From: Hansfordia pulvinata
Lineage: Eukaryota > Ascomycota > Sordariomycetes > Xylariales
Assembly: GCA_006538405.1 (NCBI GenBank)
Contig: BJKQ01000012.1
Location: 1,027,001 to 1,091,000 of the forward strand
Direction of reading: 5' to 3'
Length of the DNA: 64,000 bases
Shown here: positions 9,763 through 19,975 of the stretch, in pieces
Numbering within the stretch: the first letter of the stretch is position 1
How the letters are laid out: each line of letters opens with the position of its first letter
Position numbers and translations under genes: made by a program
The notes under the pieces: model-generated
What the model was told of the DNA's origin: nothing
The model's database searches: none
Seen by the model: only the letters and a program-made list of their open reading frames with translations

Positions 9763-12700
9763 ATGGCTTCTGTCGCTGCCGCCGGCTTCCTCGGCCGCTC
9801 CAACACGAGCAATGCCAACATGCGAGGTCTCGTCCAGTTCATCGCCGACCTGAGAAATGCCCGCGCCCGCGATCTCGAGGAGAAGAGAATCAACAAGGAG
9901 CTGGCCAACATCCGCCAGAAGTTCAAGGACGGCAACCTCAGCGGCTACCATAAGAAGAAATATGTCTGCAAGCTCCTCTACATCTACATCCTCGGCTGGA
10001 ACGTCGACTTTGGCCATCTTGAGGCTGTCAACCTCATCTCGGCCAACAAGTACTCGGAGAAGCAGATCGGCTACCTGGCAATGACCCTCTTTCTCCATGA
10101 GAAGCACGAACTGCTCCACCTGGTCGTCAACAGCATCCGCAAGGATCTCCTCGATCACAATGAGCTGTTCAACTGCCTGGCCCTCCATGCCATTGCCAAC
10201 GTCGGTGGACGAGAGATGGGCGAGGCTTTGAGCGGCGAGGTGCACAGGTTGCTGATCTCTCCGTACGTTGCCGTCCCTGGTGTGCCGTGACGTTTGCCCC
10301 TCGCTAACAAATCAGAACCTCGAAAGCTTTCGTCAAGAAAAAGGCCGCCCTCACCCTCCTCCGCCTCTACCGCAAGCATCCCGACATCATCCAGCCACAA
10401 TGGGCGGAGCGCATAATATCCCTCATGGACGATGTCGATCTCGGCGTCGCCCTGTCCGTCACCTCTCTCGTCATGACTGTCGCCCAAGACAACCTCGACC
10501 AATACAAGGGCGCGTATGTCAAGGCGGCTGCCCGGCTGAAGCGTATAGTTGTCGATGGAGAGTATGCCGCCGACTACCTGTACTACAAGGTGCCGTGCCC
10601 ATGGATCCAGATCAAACTGATCCGCCTCCTGCAATACTTCCCCCCATCCGGTATGCCTCCCCCCTTGCGTCGCTCTTCGGTGTGTAAGCTGACCCTTTAT
10701 AGACGACAGCCATGTCCGTGGCATGATCCGCGAGTCGCTCCAAAAGATCCTCAACATTGCCATGGAGTCCAACAAGAATGTCCAGCAGAACAACGCCCAG
10801 AATGCCGTCCTCTTCGAAGCTATCAACCTCATCATTCACCTCGACACCGAGCATGCCCTCATGAAACAGATCTCCTCCCGCCTTGGCCGCTTCATCACTT
10901 CTAGAGAAACCAATGTCCGGTACCTGGGTCTGGAGGCCATGGCCCATCTGGCCGCGCGTGCCGAGAACCTGGACCCAATCAAGAGCCATCAGGAAGTCAT
11001 TCTGGGCTCACTGAAAGACCGCGATATCAGCGTCCGGAGGAAGGGTCTGGATCTGCTGTACAGCATGTGCGACTCGACCAACTCTAGCCCCATTGTCGCC
11101 GAGCTGTTGCACTATCTCCAGAATGCCGATTTTGCCATTCGGGAGGAAATGGCCCTCAAGATTGCCATCCTGACTGAAAAGTACGCCACCGACATTCAGT
11201 GGTACATCAACGTGTCACTCCGTCTTGTGGCCGTCGCCGGTGACCATTTGAGCGATGAGGTATGGCAGCGAGTCATCCAGATTGTCACCAACAACGAGGA
11301 GCTTCAGGTCTATGCCGCGCAGAATACCCTCCAGCATATCAGACAAGACCATTGTCACGAGACACTGGTCAAGATTGGCGCCTACATCCTGGGAGAGTTC
11401 GGGCATCTGATTGCGGAAGAGCAGGGTTGCAGCCCCATCGAACAGTTCATTGCACTTTCGAACAAGCTGTCGGCTTGCTCCAGCAGCACGCGCGCCATGA
11501 TTCTGTCTTCATTCATCAAGTTTGTCAACCTATTTCCCGAGATCAAGCCTCAGCTCATGCACGTGTTCGAGGTGTACAGCCACACGCTGGACCCCGAGCT
11601 GCAGCAGAGAGCGTACGAGTATTTGTGCCTGGCCAGCCAGCCGACCGACGATCTGTTGCGCACGGTCTGCGATGAGATGCCCCCCTTCCCCGAGCGACAG
11701 TCGGCTCTGCTGTCGAGATTGCATCAGAAACACTCTAATACGAGCGACAAGAGGACTTGGGTTGTCGGTGGAAAGGACGCCAACGTGGACGCCGAGCTCA
11801 ACATGGCTAAGAGCCCTGGCTTGAAGACGTTCGCCAACGGCAACGGCAATGGCCACGACCTGGCCGGTCTCGACATGAATGCGGCGGCTACCGAGCCCAA
11901 GCAGGTCAAACCGCCCAACCTCGCAAGTGCCGCCCATCTGTCTCCAGGCTGGGAGCCCGGCTTCCAAAAGCTGCTTCTCAAGGCGGATGGTATTTTGTTC
12001 GAGGATGGCCAGCTACAGATTGGCGTAAGGTCCGAGTATCGTGGGCAGATGGCCTGCTTGATTCTCTACTTTACCAACCACACCCCCGCCACCATCAGCT
12101 CCTTCACCACGACCATTGACCTTGACGAAAGCGAAAAGGCCAATCTGTCTTGGGACGTCAAAGACATGCCTGACAGCACCATAACGCAGCAGGGCCAGTC
12201 CCGCCAGATCATAATGTTTGAGTCCAAGAAGGTCATCACCAAGAGTCCCACGATACGCGTCAGCTATCTGGCCGGAGCTTTGCAGGCCATCACGTTGAAG
12301 CTGCCTCTGGCGGCTCACAAGTTCATGGACCCAGCAGACCTCTCGTCTGAGGACTTCTTCAAGCGGTGGAAGCAGATTGGCGGGGCGCCGCGTGAAGCCC
12401 AGCAAATCGTGACGCTCGCAGGCGGTGGCACTGCTAGTGGCGTGTCGGGCACTCGCGAGCTGACCGAGGGCTTCATCCGCAGAACCATCCAGGGCTTCCG
12501 ATGGGGTGTCCTGGACGGAGTAGACCCCAACCCCAAGAACCTAGTCGGAGCCAGTGTGCTGCATACGTCGGAGGGGGGCAAGTTTGGGTGTCTGATGAGA
12601 CTGGAGCCCAACTACGCATCGCAAGTAAGTACTCCCTCGTCCATACGCTGGCCACGATTCCAAGCTGACTGACTGGATAGATGGTACGACTCACGATCCG

Positions 12701-12893
12701 CGCCACCGACGAGAGCGTCCCGCCCGTTCTGATGCAATTGATGGAGGAAAGGCTGTCGGTTGGAGCGTCGACCGTCCCGGAGCTGAAGGAGGGCCCGACG
12801 CCCACGTTGACGCCGACTCTGAGCACGGATCCGTCAGATGTGCTGACGGGGCAGGTGAAGATGGAAAATGTGCGGGTGCCAGATTATGATTAG
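9763..12893 (+). CDS. APL3: AP-2 adaptor complex subunit alpha
   Basis: Four exons: 9763-10262, 10316-10650, 10703-12624 and 12681-12893, giving 989 residues. The N-terminal adaptin trunk begins with MRGLVQFIADLRNARARDLE, which is characteristic of alpha-adaptin; IRQKFKDGNLSGYHKKKYVCK, read in two overlapping parts, and the armadillo-like repeats follow to about residue 640. A hinge rich in Asn, Gly and Lys leads to the ear (ILFEDGQLQIGVRSEY onwards) and the appendage end. AP-2 selects cargo and recruits clathrin at the plasma membrane during endocytosis. Splice joins keep the protein continuous (HRLLISP/TSKAFVKKK, YFPPS/DDSHVRG, YASQ/MVRLTIR). Two six-C runs in this gene are in frame. It is divergent from NDUFAF5. 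Confidence 0.95.
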
Positions 12894-13417
12894 ATAGTTG
12901 GTGGCGTGTGAGGTAATGTAAACAAAGTTGAAAATGACTGGGGCTTGCCTTCCTGGCACTTTGTTTACTGTTCGGCCTGTGTTCGTTAGCCGCAGGTGTT
13001 CCAAACCGCCGGGTCGTCTTCCCAAGCATCATTCACTGCAGTGAGCCAGCTCTGTTTGCATTGCCGCCCCAAACTCCCACCTATCTACCTACCACTTTTT
13101 CGAGGCCACGGCCGTCTTGGATGGGACTTTTGCTCATCTCCCAACCTGATGTCTCTTCCTACCTCTGACCTTTCCCATCCCGACCTTTGGCCAGCGTCTC
13201 GCACAGGCATCGACGATTCATTATCCAAGGCTGCCAGAACCTCCCCCCTGCCGTGGCAGACCCTACTCAGCCCCTTTGCCCTGCGCAACTCGACATCCGG
13301 CCGACGCGTCCTCCTGCGCACGCGCGGGCGCATTCTTGCTCGTCCCGATACACGTGAGCACGTAGCCTTGGCCATTTTCCTCTCCGGTCACCGACTGACG
13401 ACGCAAGAGTGAGGGAG
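12894..13417. other. intergenic, APL3 end and promoter of the next gene
   Basis: Ordinary spacer with CT-rich leader sequence towards 13417. I see no gene. Confidence 0.45.
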
Positions 13418-14749
13418 ATGGATGACCGCGGCGGTGGCCCTACAGTCGGCCCGTCCGGCGGCGCCGCGAAGATGGTCGGGGGACCGGGCCATGGCACGGC
13501 GTCGCGCGGAGCAGCCAGCCGCTGGCGACGCAAGACAGAAGGTCCGTTCTACACTACACATCGCGCCCGTCGGCTTTGAGTGTGTTGCCATTGTGTGACC
13601 TTGCAGACTGACATCGGCGCCTCACACTAGGCTTACGGGCGCGCCACTTGCGCTCGTCGTTCCGCGGCGCCTCGGTAGGCCTGTTCCTCATCCTCGCCGC
13701 GGCGTTCGCCGCTACCGTTGGTATGCCACGCGCCCTGTGATCTCGACGAGATACTCGATCGAATGAGAGAATTGCCTGCTGATAGAGGAAATGCCAATCA
13801 AGGCGGCTGGATCTGCGCCGCCATCCAGCTGAACGGCGACCCGGCCCAGGCGCCGCCCGAATGGGACCAAGGGCAGCCGAGCGGGCACGGGCACGAGGAC
13901 CCCGTCTTCTTCGACGACGATAACCACCACGCCGCCGCCGTGCACGCTGCTGCCACCTCTGTCGCGAGCACCCGGGACGGCGGCACGACTCTGGCCCAGC
14001 GATCCATCGTCACCGTCACCGTCCACGAGACGCCGTTGACCGCGCAGAGCGAAGGGGATCAAGAGGGCGTCACAGCCACCACCAGTACCAGCATGAGCAC
14101 CCCGACTTCGGCGACGGGAGCAGGCGCCACCACCACCACCACCACCACCAGCACAACGCCGACTCGCGGCCCCACCACTGCTTCCAGCTCCGCGCCCGGC
14201 GCCGATGCGGGAGACGAGAGCGCCACCGGAGCCACCGGCCAGAGCTCTCATTCGGGCGACGGCGCCAGCCGCGCCACCGGAATAGTCTACTGCCCGTTCG
14301 AGGGCCGCCCGGACGTCTATACGCTGTGCGGCGGGCCAACGGCGGCCGCCCAAGTCTCGTCGGCGAGCAGGCGGCGGTCCGGCCCACGGCTCTTTTCGCA
14401 GCTTGGGGCCGGCGTGCGGGCGGCGGCAGGGTCCATCGCCGCCTCCGCCGCCGCCGCCGCCTCGATTCGTCTTGACGTCGCCCCTGACCTGGTGCGCTCT
14501 CTCGTCCCGCTGATGGGTGGCGGCGGCGGCGGCGGCGGCGTTGGCGTGGCAGGAGAAAAGCGGAGAGCGGATGACGAGGCGGGTCGCGCCGCCGCCGCCA
14601 AGGCCAGGCTTCGAGAATCGTGCCTGCGCCTCCGCGAGAGCATCGACGTGGCGATCGATGTCGTGTCGGCGCAGAAGGAGGCACTCGGTGAGTACAGGTC
14701 GAGACTGCAGGTTCAGAGGGCGGTCGGAGCGCCAGAAAGCCGCGCGTGA
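13418..14749 (+). CDS. Predicted single-pass membrane protein, unknown function
   Basis: I do not recognise this protein. Proposed exons are 13418-13541, 13631-13720 and 13788-14749, joined by GT-AG introns that keep one frame and give about 392 residues. A basic stretch (RWRRKTEG, then RARHLRSSFR) is followed by one hydrophobic helix (ASVGLFLILAAAFAATVG), so the N terminus is probably cytosolic. After it come NANQGGWICAAIQL, a long Thr/Ser/Ala/Gly-rich low-complexity region, YCPFEGRPDVYTLCGG, an Ala-rich helix and a poly-Gly run. A charged helix (KARLRESCLRLRESIDVAID) closes the product. A strong donor-like GTGAGT lies near 14688, so the 3' end may be spliced differently. The opposite strand is also open here because of the GC-rich repeats; the splice continuity and the membrane helix favour this strand. 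Confidence 0.5.
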
Positions 14750-15388
14750 GGGGTTGGGTAAGGTTGTCAACCAGCTTTCGGGCTGCTGTTTGGACATGGC
14801 CTGGACAGGAGGGGCAGAGTGTTTTCTTCTTCTGCTTCTTCTTCTTCTAGGCGCCATCGGAGGAGGCGGATCGCTGTTCAAGACTTCCTGTGTGTCGGGA
14901 GAGGGGGTCAGTCCTTTCCATCGTGGCCAGGCTCTGATGGGTTGTCGTTGGTAGTTGTCCTTTGCAGGTGTTCCCCTCTATTTGGTGGACATAGTTCGGA
15001 TAGATGCAGGGTCGACGACCAGGAGGGCGAGGACTCAGTGCCTCAGTTAGAATGGTTCATCACGTTCACCCATACCAGAAGCCTCCAGACCGAGGCAGTA
15101 GGGGTTCTAATCCTTTGACCAGTTGGCCGTCGTGGTTTGTCAAACTGCATTATCGCCACGCTTGACGAGGTATCACGTTCGACCCCTAAGCCTGCCCAGT
15201 CTCAGTCAACTGACGGGATACCATCCACGGCCACGTAATGATGAGACGATATATCCCATGCTTCAAGGCTTTGCTGCTGCCGTGGCCAATTTCTGGACAA
15301 CAAGGCTAAAAGAAGGGAAGGAGAGCCCAGTTGTTTTGCGTCCTTTGCCAACCCAATCCGCAAGATCGACGGGTCGAACCTCGTCGAC
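14750..15388. other. intergenic, no gene seen
   Basis: Contains a short CTT/CTTCT tract near 14820-14850. Later exons of the preceding gene could lie at its left side, but I could not support any. Confidence 0.4.
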
Positions 15389-15941
15389 ATGCGTTTGCTG
15401 TACCTCCTCGTGTCCTTGGCCGCTCTGGCAGTCGCGCAGTACTACTCCCGGAAGCTCAATATCTTCACCGAGTTCCGTTATTGCAAGAGCGGAGAGATGA
15501 ACAACTATCTTGATGCGGGCACGGCGGAAGGCTTCGGAAACCAAACATGCACACCTATAGGCTACGACGATGTGAGTTGGAGGGAATCGCAAAGCCCCTC
15601 TCCCCCCCCCGCCCCTCCCCTATCCCCATCCCCATCTTGGGCCCGCCCTCCCTCCCTTCCTCCCTCGGTCCTAACTTTTGCTACCGCTCTCACCTTCCTT
15701 CCTCCACCATTGCAAACCGTACGTTACACGGCTGACGCCACGACGACCGCAGCTCGCAAAGCCCTTCTTCTTCCAGTACGACCTGAACAACGCCCCCCGC
15801 GGCTGCCAGCTCGAATTGTTCGGCTACGCGAACTGCGCCGACTGGATTGACACGATAACCAAGTCAAGTGGAATAGACCAGCGCAAGCGGTGCTGGATCG
15901 CCATTAGACCGATAGGCGCATTCAGGGTCACCAACTGCTAG
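15389..15941 (+). CDS. Small secreted cysteine-containing protein
   Basis: Two exons, 15389-15571 and 15753-15941, with a GTGAGT...CGCAG intron, give 123 residues. Residues 1-16 (MRLLYLLVSLAALAVA) are a clear signal peptide. The mature part has six Cys, each well separated (FRYC, NQTC, RGCQLE, YANCADW, KRCWI and the C-terminal TNC), which would allow three disulfides. The central block DLAKPFFFQYDLNN / GCQLELFGYANC looks like a compact beta-rich domain, but I cannot name a family. Size, secretion signal and Cys number fit the loose class of fungal effector-like or cell-wall proteins. It lies beside a decayed GT8 gene, in a region with few housekeeping genes. Confidence 0.65.
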
Positions 15942-16529
15942 GTTCAGCCAAGTGGTCGACCCTCTGCGGTGGGACTAAGGGGCGCGACCCTAGCGGTACG
16001 ACTGTCGTGTCGCATTCTTTCCTGTGCTTGTCCCCATTTTGTCCTACGGGTCTAAGTAGTCTCGAGTGCAAGAAATATAGGTGCCTTTGCAAGCATGGTT
16101 TCTCAGAGAGCAAGAGGGGATTCACTCCCATCCGTATCGCTTCTCTTGCCGACGTCACGACTTGGCCCCCAGTGTTGATGTGTAAAGCCGATCTCTGATG
16201 TGCTGTTGGGGGTTTCCTTTCTCGCCCCGGCCACGCACGGGGTCCTTCGCGACACAGCGACAATCTCCTCTGAACATCCAGGGTTCCTGGCCTCGGGGGG
16301 CAATGTAGAGTTCGAACAGCGCCGATATCACCGGAGAAGAAGGGGGGGCGGTTTGTTCTATGATTGAAGCATGAAAGTCTGACGGAAAACAAAACAGCCC
16401 CTGAGCCGAACAAGCCACCACGGATCTGTTTTTGTCCAATATAGCTATATAATTTAGCTATACTCCTCATGACTCTCGTTTCTGAAGTACTTCCGTCCTA
16501 GACTCTTTTTTTAGAAGGAGAAGGAGAAG
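15942..16529. other. intergenic, no gene seen
   Basis: 3' flank of the secreted-protein gene and 5' side of the GT8 remnant. A purine-rich AAG/AGG tract starts near 16513. Confidence 0.4.
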
Positions 16530-17581
16530 AAGAAGAAGACAAAGATCTGGACGACGCTGCTCTCGAACCACCGCTGATGGCGCTGCTGGCGCGGGCGGGC
16601 CTCGAGGTCGTTCTCGTCGACGAGATCGTTCCGCCGTCGCCGAATGAGGGGCCGAGGGTCAGCAGTGGTGGCGACAATGTTGGGGAGCAGATGGTTCGTC
16701 CGGGCCACGTGAAATAAGCCGGCGCCGTGGGGGTTGTTTTCTTCGGTCCTGGTGATGATGTGCAGATTCGAATGGAAGGAGTGGAAAGACAGAGACGGAG
16801 AGGCGGACACGCAAGAAATAGAGCATGGAAAAGCGGAGGAGAGGAAGAATGATGACAGCGTCCCCTCCACTAGCGGCGTCGTCCTGCTCGACTGCGACAT
16901 GGTGGTGCTCCTCCGCAACATCGACGACCTCATAGACGAGGACCTGCCCGAGGGCCGGATCGCCAGCACCCACGCCTGCACCTGCGACCCGAGCCGCATG
17001 CCGCACTACAGCAAGGATCGGCCAGTTTGGCCTCTCCCTCTGTTCCATGCCCCCACCCTCTCCCTCTGCTCCGACACTCACCTCACCCTGAAAACCATAG
17101 GATCCCCTCGACGTGCTACTAAACGACCACCCACGACGACATCAACATCACGGCCGCAGCAGCATCACCGCCAGCGTCCCCTTCGTCGCCAGCCCGGCAC
17201 CACGCTCTGGTCAGCATGCGGTACTGCCACGCCGGGCTGTAGTGGGCTGCTCAGGGGAGGAGGGCAGGGGATGCAGGGGGAAGAGAAGGGGGCATTGCGT
17301 CTCTGCACTACATCCTCGACAAGCCGTGGGTTGTGGGGGAGCTACCCCGTGGCGAGGGCGGAGAGGAGGCGGAGGGCGAGGAAGACGAGGACGGTGAGGG
17401 CAGGAGCTTCGAGGAGGTGGTGCGCGCTGCGCATCACGTGTGGTGGGAGGCGTGGGCGAAGTGGAGAGGCAGTGGTGCGGGGATGGAGGGGTCGAAAGGT
17501 GTTGACGATGGCGACGGGGAGGCGCGCAGACTGTTTGGGAGCGTCGTGCGCCCTGCTGTGACTATCGGGCGAAAAGAATAA
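16530..17581 (+). pseudogene. Decayed GT8 (glycogenin-like) glycosyltransferase
   Basis: Fragments of one GT8 enzyme appear in the right order but in different frames. ARAGLEVVLVDEI is near 16590-16625. GVVLLDCDMVVLLRNIDDLID with the metal-binding DxD (DCD) and then HACTCDPSRMPHYSKD lie at about 16870-17012. MRYCHAGL is near 17217-17240, and LHYILDKPW with a following acidic stretch and VWWEAW runs from about 17300 to the stop at 17581. HACTCNP, HYPKDW and HYILDKPW are hallmark motifs of fungal GT8 proteins. The N-terminal Rossmann part is missing, the DxD block has an extra Leu, and stops and frame changes separate the pieces. A C/T-rich stretch ending CCATAG (about 17030-17100) might be an old intron end. 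I infer a 5'-truncated pseudogene; a heavily spliced live gene is less likely. Confidence 0.6.
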
Positions 17582-17912
17582 AAGGGGGCGGGGGGCGGGA
17601 TGAAACATCGTGAGATGGTATGGCAGCCTTGTTGCTGCTCTGGCTGGAAGATTATCTGGCCGTCTTCATCTCAATGTTGTGTAATCTCCGGCACAAATCA
17701 CAAAGTCGCTTAGGCAGTCATCTGTCTCGTTGGCTTGAATGCTTCCTTTTCTTCATCTCCCTCCTCATGGGCTCAGTGCGGCGGCCCTGCTCTGGCCTGC
17801 CAATTATTCGGTACACGCTCCTGTCTGTACAACCACCATTTGACCTGCCGTTCCCCGTAGATCCAGATGAGAGAGGTAAAAAGAGAAACTCACACACAGC
17901 CGGCCCCTGCTG

Positions 17913-17966
<54 letters not shown>
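17582..17966. other. 3' flanks of the GT8 remnant and the PLP-homeostasis gene
   Basis: Short spacer that ends in a long (CT)n tract. Nothing else is supported. Confidence 0.5.

Positions 17967-17968
<2 letters not shown>
17915..17968. repeat. (CT)n microsatellite, about 27 units
   Basis: An uninterrupted CT run. On the - strand it is (AG)n and begins inside the TAG stop codon of the adjacent gene, so the 3' UTR of that gene starts with a pure GA tract. Confidence 0.9.
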
Positions 17969-17971
<3 letters not shown>

Positions 17972-19192
17972 CGACAATCTTGGCCTCGCTCTTGGCCCCC
18001 CTGGCGCCAAAGATGGTGCTGCCTACGCGCACCTCGTCGCTGCCCAGGGCGATGGCGCCCTCAAAGTCCTCGCTCATGCCCATGCTCAGCTCCAGCTCCT
18101 CCGGCTCCAGGGGGGTCTCCTCCTCGTCCCCCGCCGCCGACGCCGCAATCTCGCGCGCGACCATGTCGCGCTGGTCGCGCAGGCAGACAAAGTCCTCGTT
18201 CTCGGCGCCGGGGGTGGTGGCGGCGCTGCGCGCGATGGCGCCGATGGTCATGAAGCCGCGCAGGCGCAGGTTGGGCAGGGAGCGGACGAGGCGGGCCAGC
18301 GCCAGCGTCTCGGCCCCCGGCTTGCAGCCCGACTTGGCCGCCTCGCCCGACGTGTTGACCTGGACGTGGACGCCGAGGGGGGGCGGCGTTTGGTGGCCGG
18401 ACGGCGACGACGACGACGACGACGAGGACGACCACTCGCCCCGGTGGCGGTCGAGCAGCTGCGCCTTCTTCTCGCTGTCGACGCTAGACACGCACCACAG
18501 GTTGGGGATGCGCGCCAGGTGCTTGCAGTGGCCTGGAGAATGTTTGGGCAGTGTCAGCGAAGCTACTGGTATATGTGTGTGTGTAACAGAAAAAGGATGG
18601 AAGCAAAGAGATATGCCATATATGTAGGTACCTACCTGACTGCAGCCCCCCGATAAAGTGCCAGCGGATGGAGCGCGGCAGCAGCTCGGCCTTCTGCTGC
18701 AGCTCCTGGGCGTAGTTCTCGCCAAAGTGCAGCTGGTCGGCCTGGTTGTGCAGGGCCAGGATGTCGTTGGCGGGCTTGAGCTTGGACACGGCGACCAGGC
18801 GGACCTGTTGTGTCGTTCTTTGTTAGCGCGCGCGAAATGACGAGACGAGACGAGACGAGACGAGACGAGACGAGACGAGACGAGACGAGACGAGACGAGA
18901 CGAGACGAGACGTTGGCAGGATTTGACAACTCCCCCCCCCTCCCCCCCTGGCCCGCTACGTGAGGGCGACTGCGATCATGGCCAGGGGACTCGGGAAGAA
19001 TAAGAAGAAGAAGAAGAAGAAACTGACCTTGCGCCCGGCGGCGGCGGCGCTGACCCGGTCGGAGACGGCGCGGAGCTGCGAGGTCAGGGCGGCGGCGCGC
19101 GCGGGCTCGATGTTGATCATGTCCGAGGGCGTGGGCGTCGGGCCCGGCGATGACTGCGGCTGCTGCGGCGGCGGCGGTGGCGGGTCGGTCAT
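17967..19192 (-). CDS. Pyridoxal phosphate homeostasis protein (YggS/PLPBP family)
   Basis: Three exons on the - strand: 19192-19028, 18804-18636 and 18532-17967, giving 299 residues. The fold type III PLP-binding signature is VRLVAVSKLKP, with the cofactor Lys; HFGENYAQELQQKA, RWHFIGGLQSGHCKHL and VHVQVNTSGEAAKSGC follow in family order, and the end has LSMGMSEDFEGAIALGS and VRVGSTIFGAR. The protein binds PLP and buffers the free cofactor pool in bacteria, yeast and animals; no enzymatic activity is established. The first 50 residues are a Pro/Gln/Ser-rich extension. A run of Ser (about residues 150-160) breaks a loop. Intron 1 carries a 14-unit CGAGA satellite, and the stop codon merges into a GA tract. 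Confidence 0.92.
18841..18912. repeat. (CGAGA)14 minisatellite in an intron
   Basis: Fourteen perfect five-base units (18841-18910) plus CG lie inside intron 1 (18805-19027) of the PLP-homeostasis gene, near its 3' splice site. Confidence 0.92.
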
Positions 19193-19975
19193 GCCTGGGC
19201 CGGGTGGGGATGGTCCCTTGAGATTGGGGGAGGGCGGGCGGCAGCGCAGGCAGGCAGGCAGGCGGTGGGCGCGCACTTCAATCCAGATAGGTCCCCGGAG
19301 ACACAAAGTCAGCCAAGTGGGTGTCTGAGGTTGTTGCTGGTCAAGAGATATATGTACTTATGTATGGGGTTGTTGGTTGGAGCTCCGTTGAGAGGTGGTG
19401 GTGGTTCATGGATGACGGCCACTGACTTCCAACAACAGTTGCCCGGTGCTTGGTGGGGCTCGGCGCAGGTATGGAAGAGGAACCCGACCCGCCCCGCCAC
19501 CACCTACGAGTACCTACCCTACATACCTACCTGCCTACTATCTTAGGTACGCTTACACCCGACTCATCCCATGGGTCACATACATACAGCACATTCGCAC
19601 AAGTTGATGCATGTGGACATCATAAGCAGGTACCTAACTCAAGCAGTGTCGTTGCTCAGTGGTGGTCTTTCTTAAACCAGACAATCATGTCATCACGCCC
19701 TCACGGCACTCACTGTCCACGCCAGCAAGCACGTCCAAGTAAGTGATCGCGACACGACCAAAATTGACAGCAGCGCCTGTCATGAGTTGGCCTCCACGTA
19801 GAAGCCATATTCCACGTCACACATACACAGCAGCCAACACGCACATCATGGACGAACGAACCAGTCGTGTTCTATCTGCCTGGTCCATAGTCTATGCTGG
19901 CTGGTCCGTCTACGTCAATTCCCTGCCATCTACCGACCGACGCCGTCCGACAACTGCCTCGCCTGTCTTATCCCC
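19193..19975. other. intergenic with TACC/TAGG repeats
   Basis: Contains GGCAGGCAGGCAGGCGG (19247-19263), a TACGAGTACC copy at 19505 and a dense TACC/TACATACC stretch (19505-19555). No gene is seen. Confidence 0.5.

Noticed and set aside
13712..14881. 389-codon open frame on the - strand
   Set aside because: Arg/Gly-rich shadow; the + strand offers intron joins and a membrane helix.
17620..18627. 335-codon open frame on the + strand across the CT tract
   Set aside because: Antisense to the recognisable PLP-homeostasis gene, with a run of Ser-Leu from the microsatellite.
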